64,000 nt of DNA from Balanoglossus misakiensis (Eukaryota > Hemichordata): the NCBI GenBank assembly GCA_040954595.2, contig CM082580.2, positions 13,082,001 to 13,146,000 on the forward strand. The letters are read 5' to 3'. The translations under genes and the position numbers were made by a program. Positions 1 to 17,109 of this stretch are shown here, in pieces. Within the stretch, counting starts at the first letter, position 1, and the number at the start of each line of letters is the position of its first letter. The notes beneath the pieces are model-generated. The model ran no database searches, was not told where the DNA came from, and saw only the letters and a program-made list of their open reading frames with translations.

Positions 1-2
1 AT

Positions 3-3000
3 CCAGGTTTTGTTGTACTACCTGGAAGGAACTGGGTCTTAGAAACTTCACGGTTTTATGAAATTAACATAGAGATATATGACAAGGATAGTCACAGGAT
101 CCATCCATCTGAGGTAAGCACCAGTGTACATTTTCCTAATTTCTTTACTTCATGTTAAGAGAATTGACAGAATTTGGAGCATTTATTTACTCATTCTTTG
201 AATGTTACTTATTGAAGGTGTATCTTCCTTGCAGAATATCTTTATAGATGTCCACTTTCCAGCAGCATATTTCGAAGTCTTGTTTTCTTCCAAGAATGGT
301 TCCTACCACGTCATACAGACTCAACAGCAAGGTGTCACTGAAATCGATGCAGCCCTCATATCAGTCAGTTTACCGGTCAGTGTGCTTTTAATAAATTCTC
401 TGAGACAAGTCTGCATCTCTTCATTCTCTTCTTGGTTATTACTGTGATGGCGGGTTGATGAGAACAGTCCTTATCTGTATTTTGATGTACACTTCCACTG
501 TGAGCGGGAAATAGCTGATTGTAGAATATTTTGTCAACATTTTTTTCAGGATGGAACAGTTCACAAGTTACCTGAACCAGTAGCTGACAAACAGGAAGTG
601 GAGATTTTTGACAAAATTTTAGTCTCCCCAGAAATTTTGTCTTTCCCATGGCAACCGAACCAGAAATCAGCATACCAGTACACACTAGTGGTAAGTACAT
701 TTTTGCTGTACATTATACTGTTTTATAAAACAGTGACCTCAGTCAAATAATTTTCTGCAAGCATATAAGAAGTTACCAACAATCTGTTGGTGACAAACAG
801 TCAAATGCAAGGCAACAATTTACAGAAAACTCAAAAATAACTGTACATGTTCACTATAATTTGTGGTTTCAGGCCACTGGTGGCAGTGGTAACTACAGTT
901 GGTCGTCTTCAAAGAAAGAAACAGTGAGTGTTAATATCCATGGATCAGTGACGACCTCAGGTATCCTAGGCGAGAGCGTGATTACTGCCTCGGATATCAG
1001 AAATGTGGCTCATTATGGAAGTGCCAAGGTAAGGAATAAAAATGCTTTTGGATTCTATACATTCCTCAGATAAGTTTTAAAAACAATTCTCTGGATCTTC
1101 CTGCAGTTATTGGCCCTAATAATGTTCTGAAAAATTAAAGCGAAATGTTGGTGATTGCTGTCTTGTTTTTCAAGAAATTTCAGCAGTCCAGGCATTTAGG
1201 AATAAAACAGAGTGGCAATTATTTTAATTTAATAAATTTTCTTCTTTAAGGTATTTGTGTTGCCACCAGTGGACATGGAGTTCCTACCCGCCCGTGTTGA
1301 AGCAGCCATTAACACTGTACTGGATCTGCCCTTGGCAGTGACAGCAGAGATCAAGGCCACTGGGGAAAGAGTCATGATGACTGATTGCAGACATGCAGGG
1401 TTTACTGTTAGCATTTCCGATGCGTCTGTCTTTGAATTACAAAATGGTGAGTTTGATGACCTTTAATTGATGGAAAATTTGATAAGCTCACTAGATTGGA
1501 CATATAGGAGGACATACTATGACACACACAAAACATATAATTTGATGTTGCACAGATGATGGAACAAACTGGATGACTCAAGCACTTAATTTTTCCTCCT
1601 TCTCTTTCCAGAGGACATTGATTTGCAAGAAGGCAGCTGTGCCATCATCCGGGTGAAAGCCATGACAGCTGGAAACACTCAGGTCACCGTGACCTACAAC
1701 GAAGGCAGTGTCAAACTCCAAGTCAGCGTAACGGTAGCTGCATATTTGCCATTGAAGGTGAGAAACACGCTGTTGACAGTATTTAGGGACAGCTTGAGCC
1801 TCAGTAACTCCATGTGACTGGGCAATGTAATTCAGCTTCAAAAGTAACCTACATGTATTTTGTAACATTTGCACAGTACAACTATCACGTCAGCACATGA
1901 AACGTATCATTTGACTTGATCTATACTTGATTATATCTGCATTATTTTTGTATTTCAACGTTACAGGCCGTAGATCCTGAGGAGTTAGCAGTGGTGGCAT
2001 TGGGTTCCTCCAAGATACTTTTATTTTCAGGAGGACCACAACCATGGGCCATTGATGAATCAGGATATTATCAAAGCATTGAGGGTGAAGCTGAGAAGTG
2101 GTTGAAATTGAGTCATCTCAAGGGATCTGTTCCTACAAGTATGTTTGACTGTGTGGTTCTGTTTTTGTTGTTTCCATAGTGATTACATTATTAAAAAATG
2201 TGTCCCTTTTGGCCAGTTTATTTGATGTAGACCAGTGATGGTTGTGACTTTTTTGTCTTTATATTTTATCAATGACTCAATTTTCCAAACTGAATCTAAC
2301 TCGTACTGTGTGACGTTTGCATCTGCAGAGAATTATCATTACTTCCACGCTGTGTGTTTGGACTTTGGAGAACAAGTGCTGAGGGTATCCGTTGGCAACC
2401 ATCCTTCATCCAGAAACCCATTCCCGGCCTCCACAAACACATCTCTAAGGTAACTCCCTCAGTCTCTAGTCCTGGTTTGTTTCTAGAAATTATACTCTTT
2501 CTTCCTGTGTTAGACATATTGGCTATTTTCACTACTCATGATTATTTTGTTTATTACCTACAGGATAGCCTGTGCCAGGCCTACAAGTCTACACCTGGTT
2601 CCAGTCATCAGATACTCTAATTTGAATATACCATGTCCAATCACTCCAGACTCTCATAATCAGGTAAGTGTACAGATTTGACGTAGTGTACTGTGTTTTA
2701 CTAACTCGCATATATGTATTTGTCCTTTCACAGAGAGATGTGGGATTTTAGGCACCATGCATCGGAAAGTGTTCAATATATACATGTAGAACAGGTAACT
2801 TTGAGTGTGTTTCTTTGCCTACATATGTTTTTTTTCCAGATTCCAGTTCGATATTCCCAGGATTTGGAAATCCTTGTCAAAGTGGCAGACAAGAATGGTC
2901 ACACTTTTGACAACTTCACTTCACTTACCATCCAATGGGAAACCAGTGATAAGAACCTGGCAAGTTTTGCTAACCAGATGACAACATTGACGGATGTAGA

Positions 3001-6000
3001 AGGTGAACATAGTGGCACTAAGATTCTGAGAGGTACGTAGATCTTGTGGGAGTGTAGATGAGATGCTGAACCCATTGACTTTGTTGGGTCATCATGAATG
3101 TTAACATAATCATTGAACGTTAAAATACATATTTACATGTATCTTCTTTTTTCCAGCCAACCAGACAGCTCGGTTGTCACATGACGAAACCAAAATAGGT
3201 CTCGTCAGTGTAACAGCGACCATTGTAGGCTATGATGCCAAGCTGTTGAAGTACCATGAAATATCACCAGTGGTAAGTCAATACATCATCCAGATGTACA
3301 CAATTTGTGAGAGCATCTTCATGAGAGTGTTTCTTAGTTCAGGTACTAACCCCTCTCCCTACCCCAGGGGCATTCAAGATGACCTGTTGGTAATGATAGT
3401 CATGAGGTTGATAATCTCATGAATATAAAGATATGATGCCTTTCTGTTAATTGTGCTTCTGATAGTACATGTGGTGCTTATGGTTTGTATTTCTTTGCCA
3501 GCCCAAGATCTCTCCAACAATCAGTAAATCCTTGGAATTGTTACTGGTCAAAGATGCTCTCATCACACCACGGAATGTGTCGATATTTAACCATCCGTCC
3601 AGCATGGCAAGTATATTTTTTCATGCATTCTTTTCATATCGCTGATGTATAAACTATCATGTGCAGCCAGCAATAGCCTGAATAGCTTTCTCTGACACAA
3701 CCACAAGTACAAAATGTTGTTCACTATGTAAATAGCTGACATGAAATGGATTCCTCTGATCACAGGTGTCATTGACCATCAGTGGTGGATCTGGCCACTT
3801 CTGGGTGAACCCCAACAACAGGAATGTTGCCATTGTGACCTACCATGAAAAGCAGAAACAGATTGAGGTAAGTGTATTGTGTGTCTTCTGATTTTGATTC
3901 TGCCTTTTGCCAGGGTAACTGCAGTTTAGTGGGATTTATCAACTTTTGTAATGATCGTGTGCATCCCAGTGCATTCATTTATGCAAGGCTGATAGTAGGA
4001 TATACTGGCACAATGACATATTATTTGTTGCCTAACCTTTTGAAATCTCTGCAGGTTGTACCCCTGATGGATGGTTCCTTGGACATCACAGCCCACGACC
4101 TGTGTTTAGATACTGGTGGACCTGCAAAGGCCAATGTCCTCATCTCTGGTCTCAGTGTCATCGAAGTCAGCGCCATTGACAAGGTTGAAATTGGCCACGA
4201 GATTTCAGCCACAGTAAGAGTACTGGATACCCAGAAAAATCCACTGAGAAGTAGTTATTTTGAGTTGATGGGTCTGAAACCATATCCAGCTTCCAACATC
4301 ATCTCACTCAGGTATTTCTTTTTTAAATTGTAGAACTTCTTTTTGACAGGAGATGGAGTTGTGATTGTGTTTTGTAATCGCCAACATTTACATAACTTTT
4401 GCTCAGTAGTTATGCTGTACTTTGCACTGAATTCATACATTGTATTTTCAGACCCAACAGTACACATCCAAAAGATGAATTTGCAGCGAATTATGTCATC
4501 TATGGTGCGTCTTTAGGCAGGACCAGTCTGACCTTCATTGCGAGTCTCAAATCAGGAGAAACAGTTTCCAGCACAGCTCGGGAAATACAGGTGATGATCT
4601 TATGCTCCATCAGTACACCAGAGCCATGATACATGTGTGTATCTTTTGTATGCTATGCATGATGTCAGGCGTTGTATTCACAGAAAATTGTCCTTGCTAT
4701 GGTGCTGTAGATGTTGTTCATGTTTCTACTTTGTTCACAAGACCATGTACCTACCTTAACTGTTTAATTTTAATTTTGTTTTAATTTTGAATTCATTTCA
4801 AAGATGGCAGTCACTAATGTTTCATTCTCTGCCTGCAGGTGTTTCCATCCTTGCGACTGGACCCGAGAAATGTCACTCTCATCATTGGTGCTGTCTTTCA
4901 AGTAAGTCAAATTATAATCGGCCTTTTTTGTCAGCAAAAGTTTGAAAAGCAACATTGTAGATTTAATTATAGAACTACCAAGGATGATCTTGCAAATATG
5001 GTGTGGTTATAACACAAACCGTAGTGGAAGATAATCCTAGTGCTGGTAGATTGAAATTTCTGCAATACTATAATATTTGGTATTATTACTTTGACACAGG
5101 TGCGCAGTTATGGAGGTCCACAGCCATTGTCTCTTGAATACAGTATTAACAACTCCAAAATAGCCACCATCAGTGGCAGTGGCTTGATCAGGGCCATGGC
5201 TGTCGGTCATACCAGAGTCAAGGGTACAGTAAAAGCATTCCATTCTGAGACAGGAGCTCATGTTGATTACTCTAAGGTAAGTACACAATGTGTAATTGCC
5301 ATACATGCACACAATGATATAGATAATAGCTTATGGCTATCAGCACCCAAAAAATGTTTTCTTATTTTTCTCAATACTTCATGTATCTCATCTCTCTTGA
5401 ATGATCAACTTTGTTGCCCTAGCTACTAACATGTCTGACACTGCAGTAACATTATCTGAATTTTCTTCTTCTGCAGGATGTGATCGATGTTTATGTAGTC
5501 AGACTCACTGGTATTAATATCTATGCACCTGTAGCCATGTTAGAAACAGGCGGCGAGGTAAGCTTTGTGGATTCATATCTAAATATCAAATATTGTCAGT
5601 TTAACCTGTTTCTCAATGTACTGTAGTATTTGATGCAGTACTAACATTACGTGTCTTCACAGATGCCAGTGTATGCCATGGGAGTAAACGAACACCAAAC
5701 CCCGTTCACATTTGGACATGCAGTTCCTGGCTTGAAATTCTATTGGACGGTCAGTAACACTGATGTCATCAGGTTGTCATCTGTCTATTACAAGGTAAAC
5801 AGTTTTATTCCCTTCAACACTTTTATCAAGTGTTAAGTGATGTCCTAAAAACCAATCCTTCTGCGAAGCCAAGTTTTGTCAGACCCTTTGGGGTTCAGTT
5901 TAGACACACTCTGATGTACTCCGCCCTGTCATTGACTGACTACATACATATTTGGTACATACTTTGAAACAAACTCAAACATTTGTCACTTTTAAAGTGT

Positions 6001-9000
6001 TGTCATAAAGTTCCAACCAATTTGTGAAATTCTTTGTTTGCATTGATTTCTACAAATAATTTTGTTGTGTCTTGTTCTTATTATTCCTACTGTTTTTAAT
6101 GTTTTTTTAAACTTTTTTTACATTTCTCTTGACTTTCCCCTTGTCCTCTTGACCCTAAACTTTGCACTGTCTGGTTGTTGACTATTCACTCTCTCCAGTC
6201 ATGTGGTCACATCACACAATCTGCCGAGTATCCATGTATGGTATGTACACATATTGAATGGATGTTGTTTCATGTCTCCACTGTTACATTTCTTTCTTTG
6301 TTCTCTTTGCCTGCTACTGCCACTGTCTTTTTTTCATCTTCACATATTTGTGTAAAACTCACTGCATCACACACTGCCTTTTGCTCTTTGCAATGTCTGT
6401 GCTGAGGCTTTGAGAGCTACTAAATGTAATGACAAGGTTATGGTTTTTGTAGCTCACCTGTAATCTATAAACTCGACCAAGTGTATCATTGCATAAAAGC
6501 CAAGCCAATAAGTTCTCAAGAACAAAGCATATAAGTTGAAATTTATATCATTATCATGAAAATACGTTTTCACTTTCATGTTCACATGCACCATTTCCAA
6601 ACATCATTCTATAACATCCAAATAGTGCAAATTGAAGGGTTGCTAAGATGTTAAGTTATAGTGTTGTAGGATGTTTGGAATGTTTATTAAAATGATGATA
6701 TAAAAAAAAAACGATATACAACTTCAGTCTGTAATGTGATAAATCTCTCTTCAGAATTACACTTTCCATCTTCCTTGCACAGAAAAGATGAGAAACAATA
6801 AATGCCTCTGAATAAATCATAAAATTGCCAAAGTAAGGTCTAAATGCAAATGACAGAACATACATATGTAACATGAACTCTTTTATTTCAAAACTTGATG
6901 CATTCTTGTCTTTTAGATTGGAATATACAGCAATGATGAGAATAACTTTGGAATGAGACTGCTTGCGATCCACCCAGGACAGGCGACTGTTCAGCTGAAG
7001 GTGGTGATAACAGAACCAGGCCACAATCAAATATTCAATGATATTGTACTCATAGAGGAAGTGCAGATTGAGGTATGTGTGTAGTCACTGTAGAGGATGA
7101 TGATAAGGATGGTGGTGGTGATGGTGGTGGTGGTGGGGATGGCGATGGTGATGATGATGATGTTTGCTGTTTTTTTCCCCCAGGTATTCACCAAACTGTC
7201 TCTGATACACCCAGAAGCATGTCCCAGTGTACTTCTGATGTCCCCCAATACGCAAACCCAAATTAAAACTAACAGGTGAGTGTCAGATGGTGTACATCCC
7301 GATGAACACAGATAGCTGGGATGTCTTAATCCCACACAAGAACAGGCGATTTGGCATTCATATAGCTACTTGTACATCATTGGTGTACAAATATAATGCA
7401 ATGTCCTTTTGTGGTATGAGTGTGTGTGCGGAGGATTGAGTTTTCTAAATTTCTCTGGCAACATGCATCTGCATTTTCTGTTTGTTTCTCTTGCAGGGAT
7501 GGCTCGGCACGCATGATGTACAGCGTACTGAACACACCATACAGTAAATCAGTCATAGAAGTGGAGTCAATGGGTCAAGTGACATCCGGGTCTCTGACGG
7601 GTCAAACATCGGTCTTGATAACATCCTATGAAGAATTTGGAGTCAACCAGACACTGGTAGTGTTGGTCAAAGTAAGTTAATAACCGGACAATTTACCCAC
7701 ATCAGACACATGTACTGGTAGAACTTAAATTTGATTGATGGATAAGAATATGTCCTATGTAATGTGATAACCACACTCTGCCTTAGGTACATGTACCTCT
7801 GGGTTCCTAACTGTATTAAAATATGTATATTACAATATGTAAACGAACTCATATCTGTACATGTATGTGATATTTTTCTTTTTTGCAGGTGAAACCAGTA
7901 TCGTATCTCACAATCAACAGTGATACAGTAATCACGTCAACACATAAACTATACTCCTTCCCAGTGGGCGTTGTCTTGTCCTTTGCAATCAGTTTCCATG
8001 ACGACCTGGGAGAAAAATTCCATGCTACCAACACAGAGCTGAACTTTAGAATGAACAGGTCAGACATCTTAGGTCATGTTTTGTTTCGTTTGTTTCGCGT
8101 GTTTGCATTTTCCAAGCATTCTCAGAGTACATGCACACATGCTATTGTGTGATGTCTACCACTTTAATTATTATCCTATTATGTACAGCATGGCTTATGG
8201 TGCATCCAGCATTCGTGCAGAATTTCAGTCATGTGCAATCACTGTCTGGGCATTCTGTTGCCGTAAACTTACTCTGTCCTTAGCACATCTTTTACACAAG
8301 TTTAGCAACATACATGTTCATAACAAAAATTACTAATAAACCAAAACAATGAAGGCAATAAATGTATCACTTTTCCTTTCTGTGAACTCAGATTTGATCT
8401 CCTACAAGTCAATCCAGGTCTGGAAAATGGAACATTTGTTGCCAGGGCAACCAGCATCGGGAATACAATATTCAAGGTGTGGGACAAGAATAACCCTCGT
8501 GTATCTGACTACGTCAATGTGCCCGTAGACCACGTCATAACACCAGAACAGTCTGACATCACACTCGGCAATATAGTGTGTTTTGATTCACCGTTGATCA
8601 GGCCTGATGGTAAGTTCATACAAATTGTGATTGTGTGACTGTGTAATATTACTTGAGTGCACGTGTTCATATTGTTTTGTGCCCTAAGCCAGTAAAAAAA
8701 CTAATGTTGAAGGATCAATGTTTTCCTCACATCTAACTCTTCACTTTCACAGGAAGGAGAGGTGAATGGACATCCAAGGATAGTAATGTTTTACTCATAG
8801 ACAACCAATCAGGAATTGCCAAAGCCTCTAGGCCAGGAACCACCACTGTTTACCAAAGTATTGCTGATGATTTCTTTACCCATGCGGTGGTAAGTAGAAA
8901 TAAGATACAGAACTGTCAAAATGTAGCTACATGCACACAGTCTCTAACATGTAACAACACTGCCACTACTTTGTCCTGTACACAGGCTTAAAGTGAAATA

Positions 9001-11613
9001 TATGTACTTGAGTAATGAAAATGTAATGTGTGGATGTCATTTATATGCAGGTGACAGTGCAGCCAGTCAGGCAAGTCTCCATAGACACCAATTCTGTATC
9101 TTATGTCAGCACTTTGCCCAGGAGTTCTCCGTATGTTCTGCCGGTCACCCTTGGATCAACTAACAATGTCAAAGGTCAGTGTATTTCAGTCTTCTGTATG
9201 TGCCGTGTTGTGGTGTGGTGTGTTGTGTTGTACAGTACAGTAACTTTACATGTACATGTATCTAGAAGCTGTTCCGTGTAGTTCCCGATTTGTGTAAACT
9301 TGTACTGTATTTCCTTTAGATGCAGTCCGACTTATAATCGTTTTGTTTTGTTCTGACAGGAGACAATTGCAGTGAAGAGCTTGGCACAGTTTACAGAAGA
9401 CTTCACTTATACAGAGTTCCGTTCAGCTGTCATATGAATTTTGAAAACAGAGCCATCAGCATCAAGGCTGAAGATCTCTTCCAAGTCAGTGCAGGTTTTG
9501 ATGTAGATACAAGTGAGTATTGTGGAAAACTATATCTTTTTGGATGTGTGGTACATGCTGCTGTGTTGTCCTGACATTTGAGACCCACTCATTGAGAACA
9601 ATTGATGGGAAAAAAAACTTTCAAATGAAAGATGACCAGAAAGTAGATTGCGATAATCATGGCCAATATTTATATTCATTTTCAGATCAGTACTATTGCA
9701 GCATACAGCAAGTACAGGCAACATACTCCCCTCAGCTGCTGAGCACCCTCGACACCAGTCTCGCAGTTTCTGTTACCATCAGCCCACAAGAGGGCCAACC
9801 GGAAGTCAGATCCCATGTCCAGCAACTGCCTCTGTTACCAGCATTCCATGTCAATCAGGGGGACGTCACCCTCAGTAATATCCATCCCAACGGAGAATTG
9901 CTGATCCGTGGAGTTGCTAAGGTGTTGGACACTATCAGGGTGAGTGTGATGTCAGTGATCAGCCCTTGCATGCAATGGTCCAATACAGTCCTTGAAGGAT
10001 GTCTTTGGTAATGTTGAAACAAGAGTGCGCCATGTGTGATCGATGCTTTGCCTCAAATGTTTGATTTCATGTTTAGCTTGTAAAGTGAGCATCACGTTTT
10101 GACATCCGTGAGTGCTGGAATTATCTTATGCTAGCCAGTGATTATATTCTGATGATTTGATCATAGTCATTCTGATTTGACATATCTGACACTTTATGAT
10201 AATTATGGTGATTTTCCCCCTTTATATGTTGATAACCACACAGGTGATGTCAAATGACACTTCAATGGTAGAACTTGGCAATGTTGAAGAGAGTGTAGGA
10301 GCACATCGCTATCCTGTCAATCTCATAGACTCCTCTGCTCTGCTCCAAGATGACTGTCCCAAAGTCCATGTTGAAATCACTTCCCCAGCCACTGGACAGA
10401 GTCAGCAGCTGCCTGTAAAAATTTTGTACATTGGTCTTAAAGAAAAGCCTGGTAAGACGGATCCACTCTTGTATTATGAGGTTGCCACGGAAATGACTCC
10501 TTGTCTCTAGAGGTATTATGATATTATGTTAATAATCATTGAATGATGTCTTTGTTGATTTTTTTTTTCAGCGCAAGTTCGTTTGTCTGGCTGGGCAAGA
10601 GTGTTCCAGATCATAGCCAATAATTATCAAAGTTGGTTGTATCATATCTTGCTGGTGTTGGCAACCATAGGAGCGTTATTCATAGGTAATAGTTGTCACT
10701 GGTCTGTGGCATGTCTTTCATTGTCAGAGGTAAAGGTAGTTGATTATTAGAAAGTCGGTCATATCTACACATAGCACAGTTACTTTGGTGTCACAGTGTT
10801 ATGCTAATGTCACATAGTTGTAACACTGTCGCAGGCAACCATGAAATTCTTAATTGAAACCGACCTCTAGATTAAACATCTGCAACCTGACCTTGCAGCT
10901 GATGAATACTTAGCCACATAATAATTGCCAAACAGCTGTTTTGCATCTTATAAAATTGCCACCATAAAAACCATATGTTACACTTTACACGGAGCAACTG
11001 TGTCATATTGGACCCATACCTGCAGCTGTAGAAAGGACAACCCCCATCCTTTACGTGTGCTCATTATGGTCCAAAGCTAACACTTACTGTGAATTTGTCC
11101 CATGTATTAGGCTACCATTTCCTGGTGGCTCCCCGATACTACTCAGCCCACAACACATCCAACGTGTTTTTACAACCAGGTCAATCACCATCATCACAAC
11201 CACCTCCATACTTGGCAATGTCTCCACCTGGTAAGTTGGCATCACAATCAAAGTATCTGCCATATTTTCATACAACTCTCATATTTATTGAAGGTAAGAA
11301 CAATAGCATGTCCATGAAAAAATAAACAATATGACAATGAGAGGAGGGCCATCATGATTCCACCAATAAGTGGTGCATGTAGTTGCCCCATGTGTCCATA
11401 CTGCACCTGACAAGATTCAAGAGATAAAGTCCAAGAGGTAATGTCTTTAAATTGTTACATGTTTTTTCGCCTGCAGGCTTCAGTCCGTCCAGAAGTCCCT
11501 ACCAATCGTATAACACTTCACCAAATCGAAGAAAATCACCCAAACTTTGGAGTACTGGTCTTGACTCGCCCGACAGAAGTCCCACATCACCAGCATACCA
11601 ACAGATGTATTAA
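3..11613 (+). CDS. NUP210: NUP210 (gp210), 3' part, 32 exons
   Basis: Pore membrane glycoprotein 210, a single-pass nuclear envelope protein whose large lumenal part rings the nuclear pore. Exons: 3-113, 235-375, 550-690, 873-1028, 1251-1446, 1612-1757, 1967-2138, 2329-2449, 2564-2663, 2840-3032, 3157-3272, 3502-3606, 3766-3867, 4055-4311, 4452-4590, 4839-4901, 5100-5276, 5477-5557, 5663-5794, 6917-7072, 7184-7275, 7497-7671, 7889-8058, 8392-8609, 8753-8889, 9051-9174, 9360-9512, 9686-9939, 10244-10451, 10572-10685, 11111-11230, 11477-11613. All phases agree and give about 1,568 residues, so roughly 320 N-terminal residues are missing to the left. Stretches such as LSFPWQPNQKSAYQYT, AAYLPLKAVDP, GEQVLRVSVGN and IDKVEIGHEI follow vertebrate NUP210 closely. 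Exons 16-17 hold the BIG2 bacterial-Ig-like fold. Exon 30 encodes the membrane anchor (LLVLATIGALFIG). The last two exons give a short Ser/Pro/Tyr-rich tail ending QQMY. The largest intron is 5795-6916; the intron at 3607-3765 uses a GC donor. Confidence 0.95.
3607..3765 (+). other. NUP210: GC-AG intron of NUP210
   Basis: Exon 12 ends in ATG at 3606 and the next bases are GCAAGT, the classical GC-donor consensus; the acceptor is CACAG at 3761-3765. Splicing here joins NHPSSM to VSLTISGGSGHF in phase 0, matching the NUP210 family. The nearby GT at 3611 would shift the frame and destroy the conserved downstream residues. Confidence 0.8.
4839..5276 (+). other. NUP210: BIG2 domain region of NUP210 (exons 16-17)
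   Basis: The two exons 4839-4901 and 5100-5276 encode about 80 residues that start RLDPRNVTLIIGAVFQV and continue through NNSKIATISGSGLIRAMAVG. The pattern, a hydrophobic strand followed by 'S..IATIS.SGLI.A...G...V.G', is the bacterial Ig-like group 2 signature annotated in this place in vertebrate NUP210. It lies in the lumenal part of the protein. Confidence 0.75.
5795..6916 (+). other. Largest NUP210 intron, no extra gene seen
   Basis: A 1.1-kb intron bounded by AAG|GTAAAC and TTTTAG|ATTGG. It is AT-rich with T-runs around 6060-6130. Short open frames are present, but none resembles a protein and none is needed for NUP210 continuity, since flanking exons 19 and 20 join in phase 0. Confidence 0.6.
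7081..7172 (+). repeat. GAT/GGT trinucleotide microsatellite in NUP210 intron 20
   Basis: Imperfect (GAT)n and (GGT)n runs fill most of the 111-bp intron 7073-7183, leaving just enough room for the C/T-rich acceptor. Such a short intron dominated by a microsatellite is prone to length change. Confidence 0.85.
10572..10685 (+). other. NUP210: NUP210 transmembrane exon
   Basis: This exon encodes the single membrane-spanning segment. After SGWARVFQIIANNYQSWLYH comes the hydrophobic run ILLVLATIGALFI, and the next exon continues with YHFLVAPRYY. The position, about 100 residues before the C-terminus, matches the anchor of vertebrate gp210. The tail after it faces the pore or cytoplasm. Confidence 0.85.
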
Positions 11614-12700
11614 GTAGCATGCATAAATAGCAATGCAAAACTGGAGAAAATACTTGTCCAAGTTGCGGTTGTAGAGAAGTCAGTGTTCATATATTTCATG
11701 CAGAAGTTTGAAGTTTACTGGCAAGAATCTGTCACAAAGTAAGTCTAGACACAGTGGTCCGTGTGAATATATTGATAGCATTCCAAATAAGATTTTTATA
11801 AATGTTTGAGATATCAAGTACTACCAGAAACTATGCATAAATGCACACGAAGTTATACATAGCAGTATGCTGTCTTTTATAAACTCAGAGGAACTGGTTA
11901 CAGTTTTTCTATGACAAAGGTTAATCATGAAAGAAAATTTCTAGAAAAAAGAGTGTCATAGATTTCAGCCCAGGTATGTGTCCACATGTCCAGGTGTACA
12001 TGATTGACTTGTATGTACATATTATGACACGTATGAGTGATGTACACACAACCATGTGTACAGAATATTATTTTTGGAACTTTTTGTGATTTATTAGTAC
12101 CTTGTGATTTTGTGATTCCATAGCAATACCTTGCAATTAGGTTTAACCCTTTTGTCACCCATGGTTCAGTCCAAACTCATAGTTTTCTATGGTAAGGTTG
12201 GACCTCTAAATAGGGAACTGCAGATGTAAGATGTAAGTTTTTTTGTTCAATTTTGTACATATTAGTTGTCGCTTCTTAGTTGGACCCCTTAAGTCTATGC
12301 AGAAATGCCTCTGTTCACACTTGATTTTGAGTACATGCACGCTTTTCCTACTGCATACATTGAAATTGAAATTGATTTAGTGGAGAAGTTATTAGTAGAT
12401 TTTTGTTCTAACTTAGCAAGATATTAACAATGATGAATTCCGTTTCTTTATGATAAATGCATAAAAACATCTTGCCATTTCAGTTTTTTTTGCAGGTGAT
12501 CGAAATAAAAAAAGCACAGTATGGAAGTTCACCTATTTTAGCTATTTTGGGAATGTATGTCATCACAGCCAACCAGCTGAACATAATATTTTTGTGTGTT
12601 TATTATTTTTGTTGCAGCATCCAGTATTTGACTCAGGAATTCTTTTGTACAGAATTTTAGTAGCATTACCATGGAAATAAATACTGCCAGACAACTAGAT
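11614..12700 (+). other. NUP210: NUP210 3' untranslated region
   Basis: Roughly 1.1 kb of AT-rich sequence after the TAA stop at 11611-11613. An AATAAA hexamer lies at 12676-12681, so the transcript probably ends near 12700. No open frame here looks like a protein. Confidence 0.6.
12676..12681 (+). promoter_or_regulatory. Polyadenylation signal, NUP210
   Basis: AATAAA hexamer on the plus strand, followed within 35 bases by a T-rich stretch. It is the clearest candidate 3' end for NUP210. Confidence 0.5.
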
Positions 12701-13246
12701 CATTCAAAATTTCTTGTTGATAGGACAGCATTGTTTTTATTTTTCAGTGTGTAGACCATTCAAAGGGAAATGTTAGTGTCGTTTAGGATTGTGCAATAAT
12801 TGTGCTTAGTCATCCATCTTTGGTCTTTGGTTTGTACAAAGCCTTGAATCTCCAGACCTTTGTGTTTTTTCACTATGCGCTCCACACACAGTCTAGCCTT
12901 GTCTCATTCGCAGGCACCTGTGTACCTAACTACCACGCTCACACAAGATTGATTGAGCATACACACAGTAAATGCATATACACATGTAATTTTTATTGAC
13001 GTAAGACGCACATCTTATCCAGAAGAGGATATATACATTTAAGTCATTAGTGTACAGGCTTTGTGATCAATCTGAGATCACAATATTACATTCTCAAAGT
13101 TTCTCAGTGATTCCACAATCATGTAGAAGTTTCCAGGAACTAGATGGCATCAGATGAGTATAGATAATACAATGAATCTAACAGGTTGCAAGATGGCGTC
13201 TTAAAGATGTAAAGTGTAACTCTGTCAAAATCTTCATTCGGTGACC
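12701..13246. other. Space between convergent NUP210 and GH9 genes
   Basis: About 550 bp separating the two 3' ends. It contains the presumed GH9 polyadenylation signal on the minus strand (AATAAA, plus-strand bases 12992-12997). The rest is probably GH9 3' UTR. No additional gene is seen. Confidence 0.55.
12992..12997 (-). promoter_or_regulatory. Polyadenylation signal, GH9 gene
   Basis: TTTATT on the plus strand reads AATAAA on the minus strand, about 250 bases beyond the GH9 stop codon. Confidence 0.45.
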
Positions 13247-17030
<3,784 letters not shown>

Positions 17031-17091
17031 GTTGACAGCGATCGTTTCTGTGCACTGCCTCGAGTGTCTCCGCTAGAAACAAGCAGCCAGG

Positions 17092-17098
17092 TTTTATA
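17092..17098 (-). promoter_or_regulatory. TATA box of the GH9 gene
   Basis: TATAAAA on the minus strand, 62 bases upstream of the ATG at 17030. It predicts transcription start near 17066 and a 5' leader of about 35 bases. A TATA box fits a tissue-restricted, highly expressed digestive enzyme (inference). Confidence 0.6.
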
Positions 17099-17109
17099 GC
17101 ACCCGTAGA

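Noticed and set aside
5795-6916. A missed NUP210 exon in the 1.1-kb intron
   Set aside because: Exons 19 and 20 join in phase 0, and the joined protein aligns with vertebrate NUP210 without a gap.
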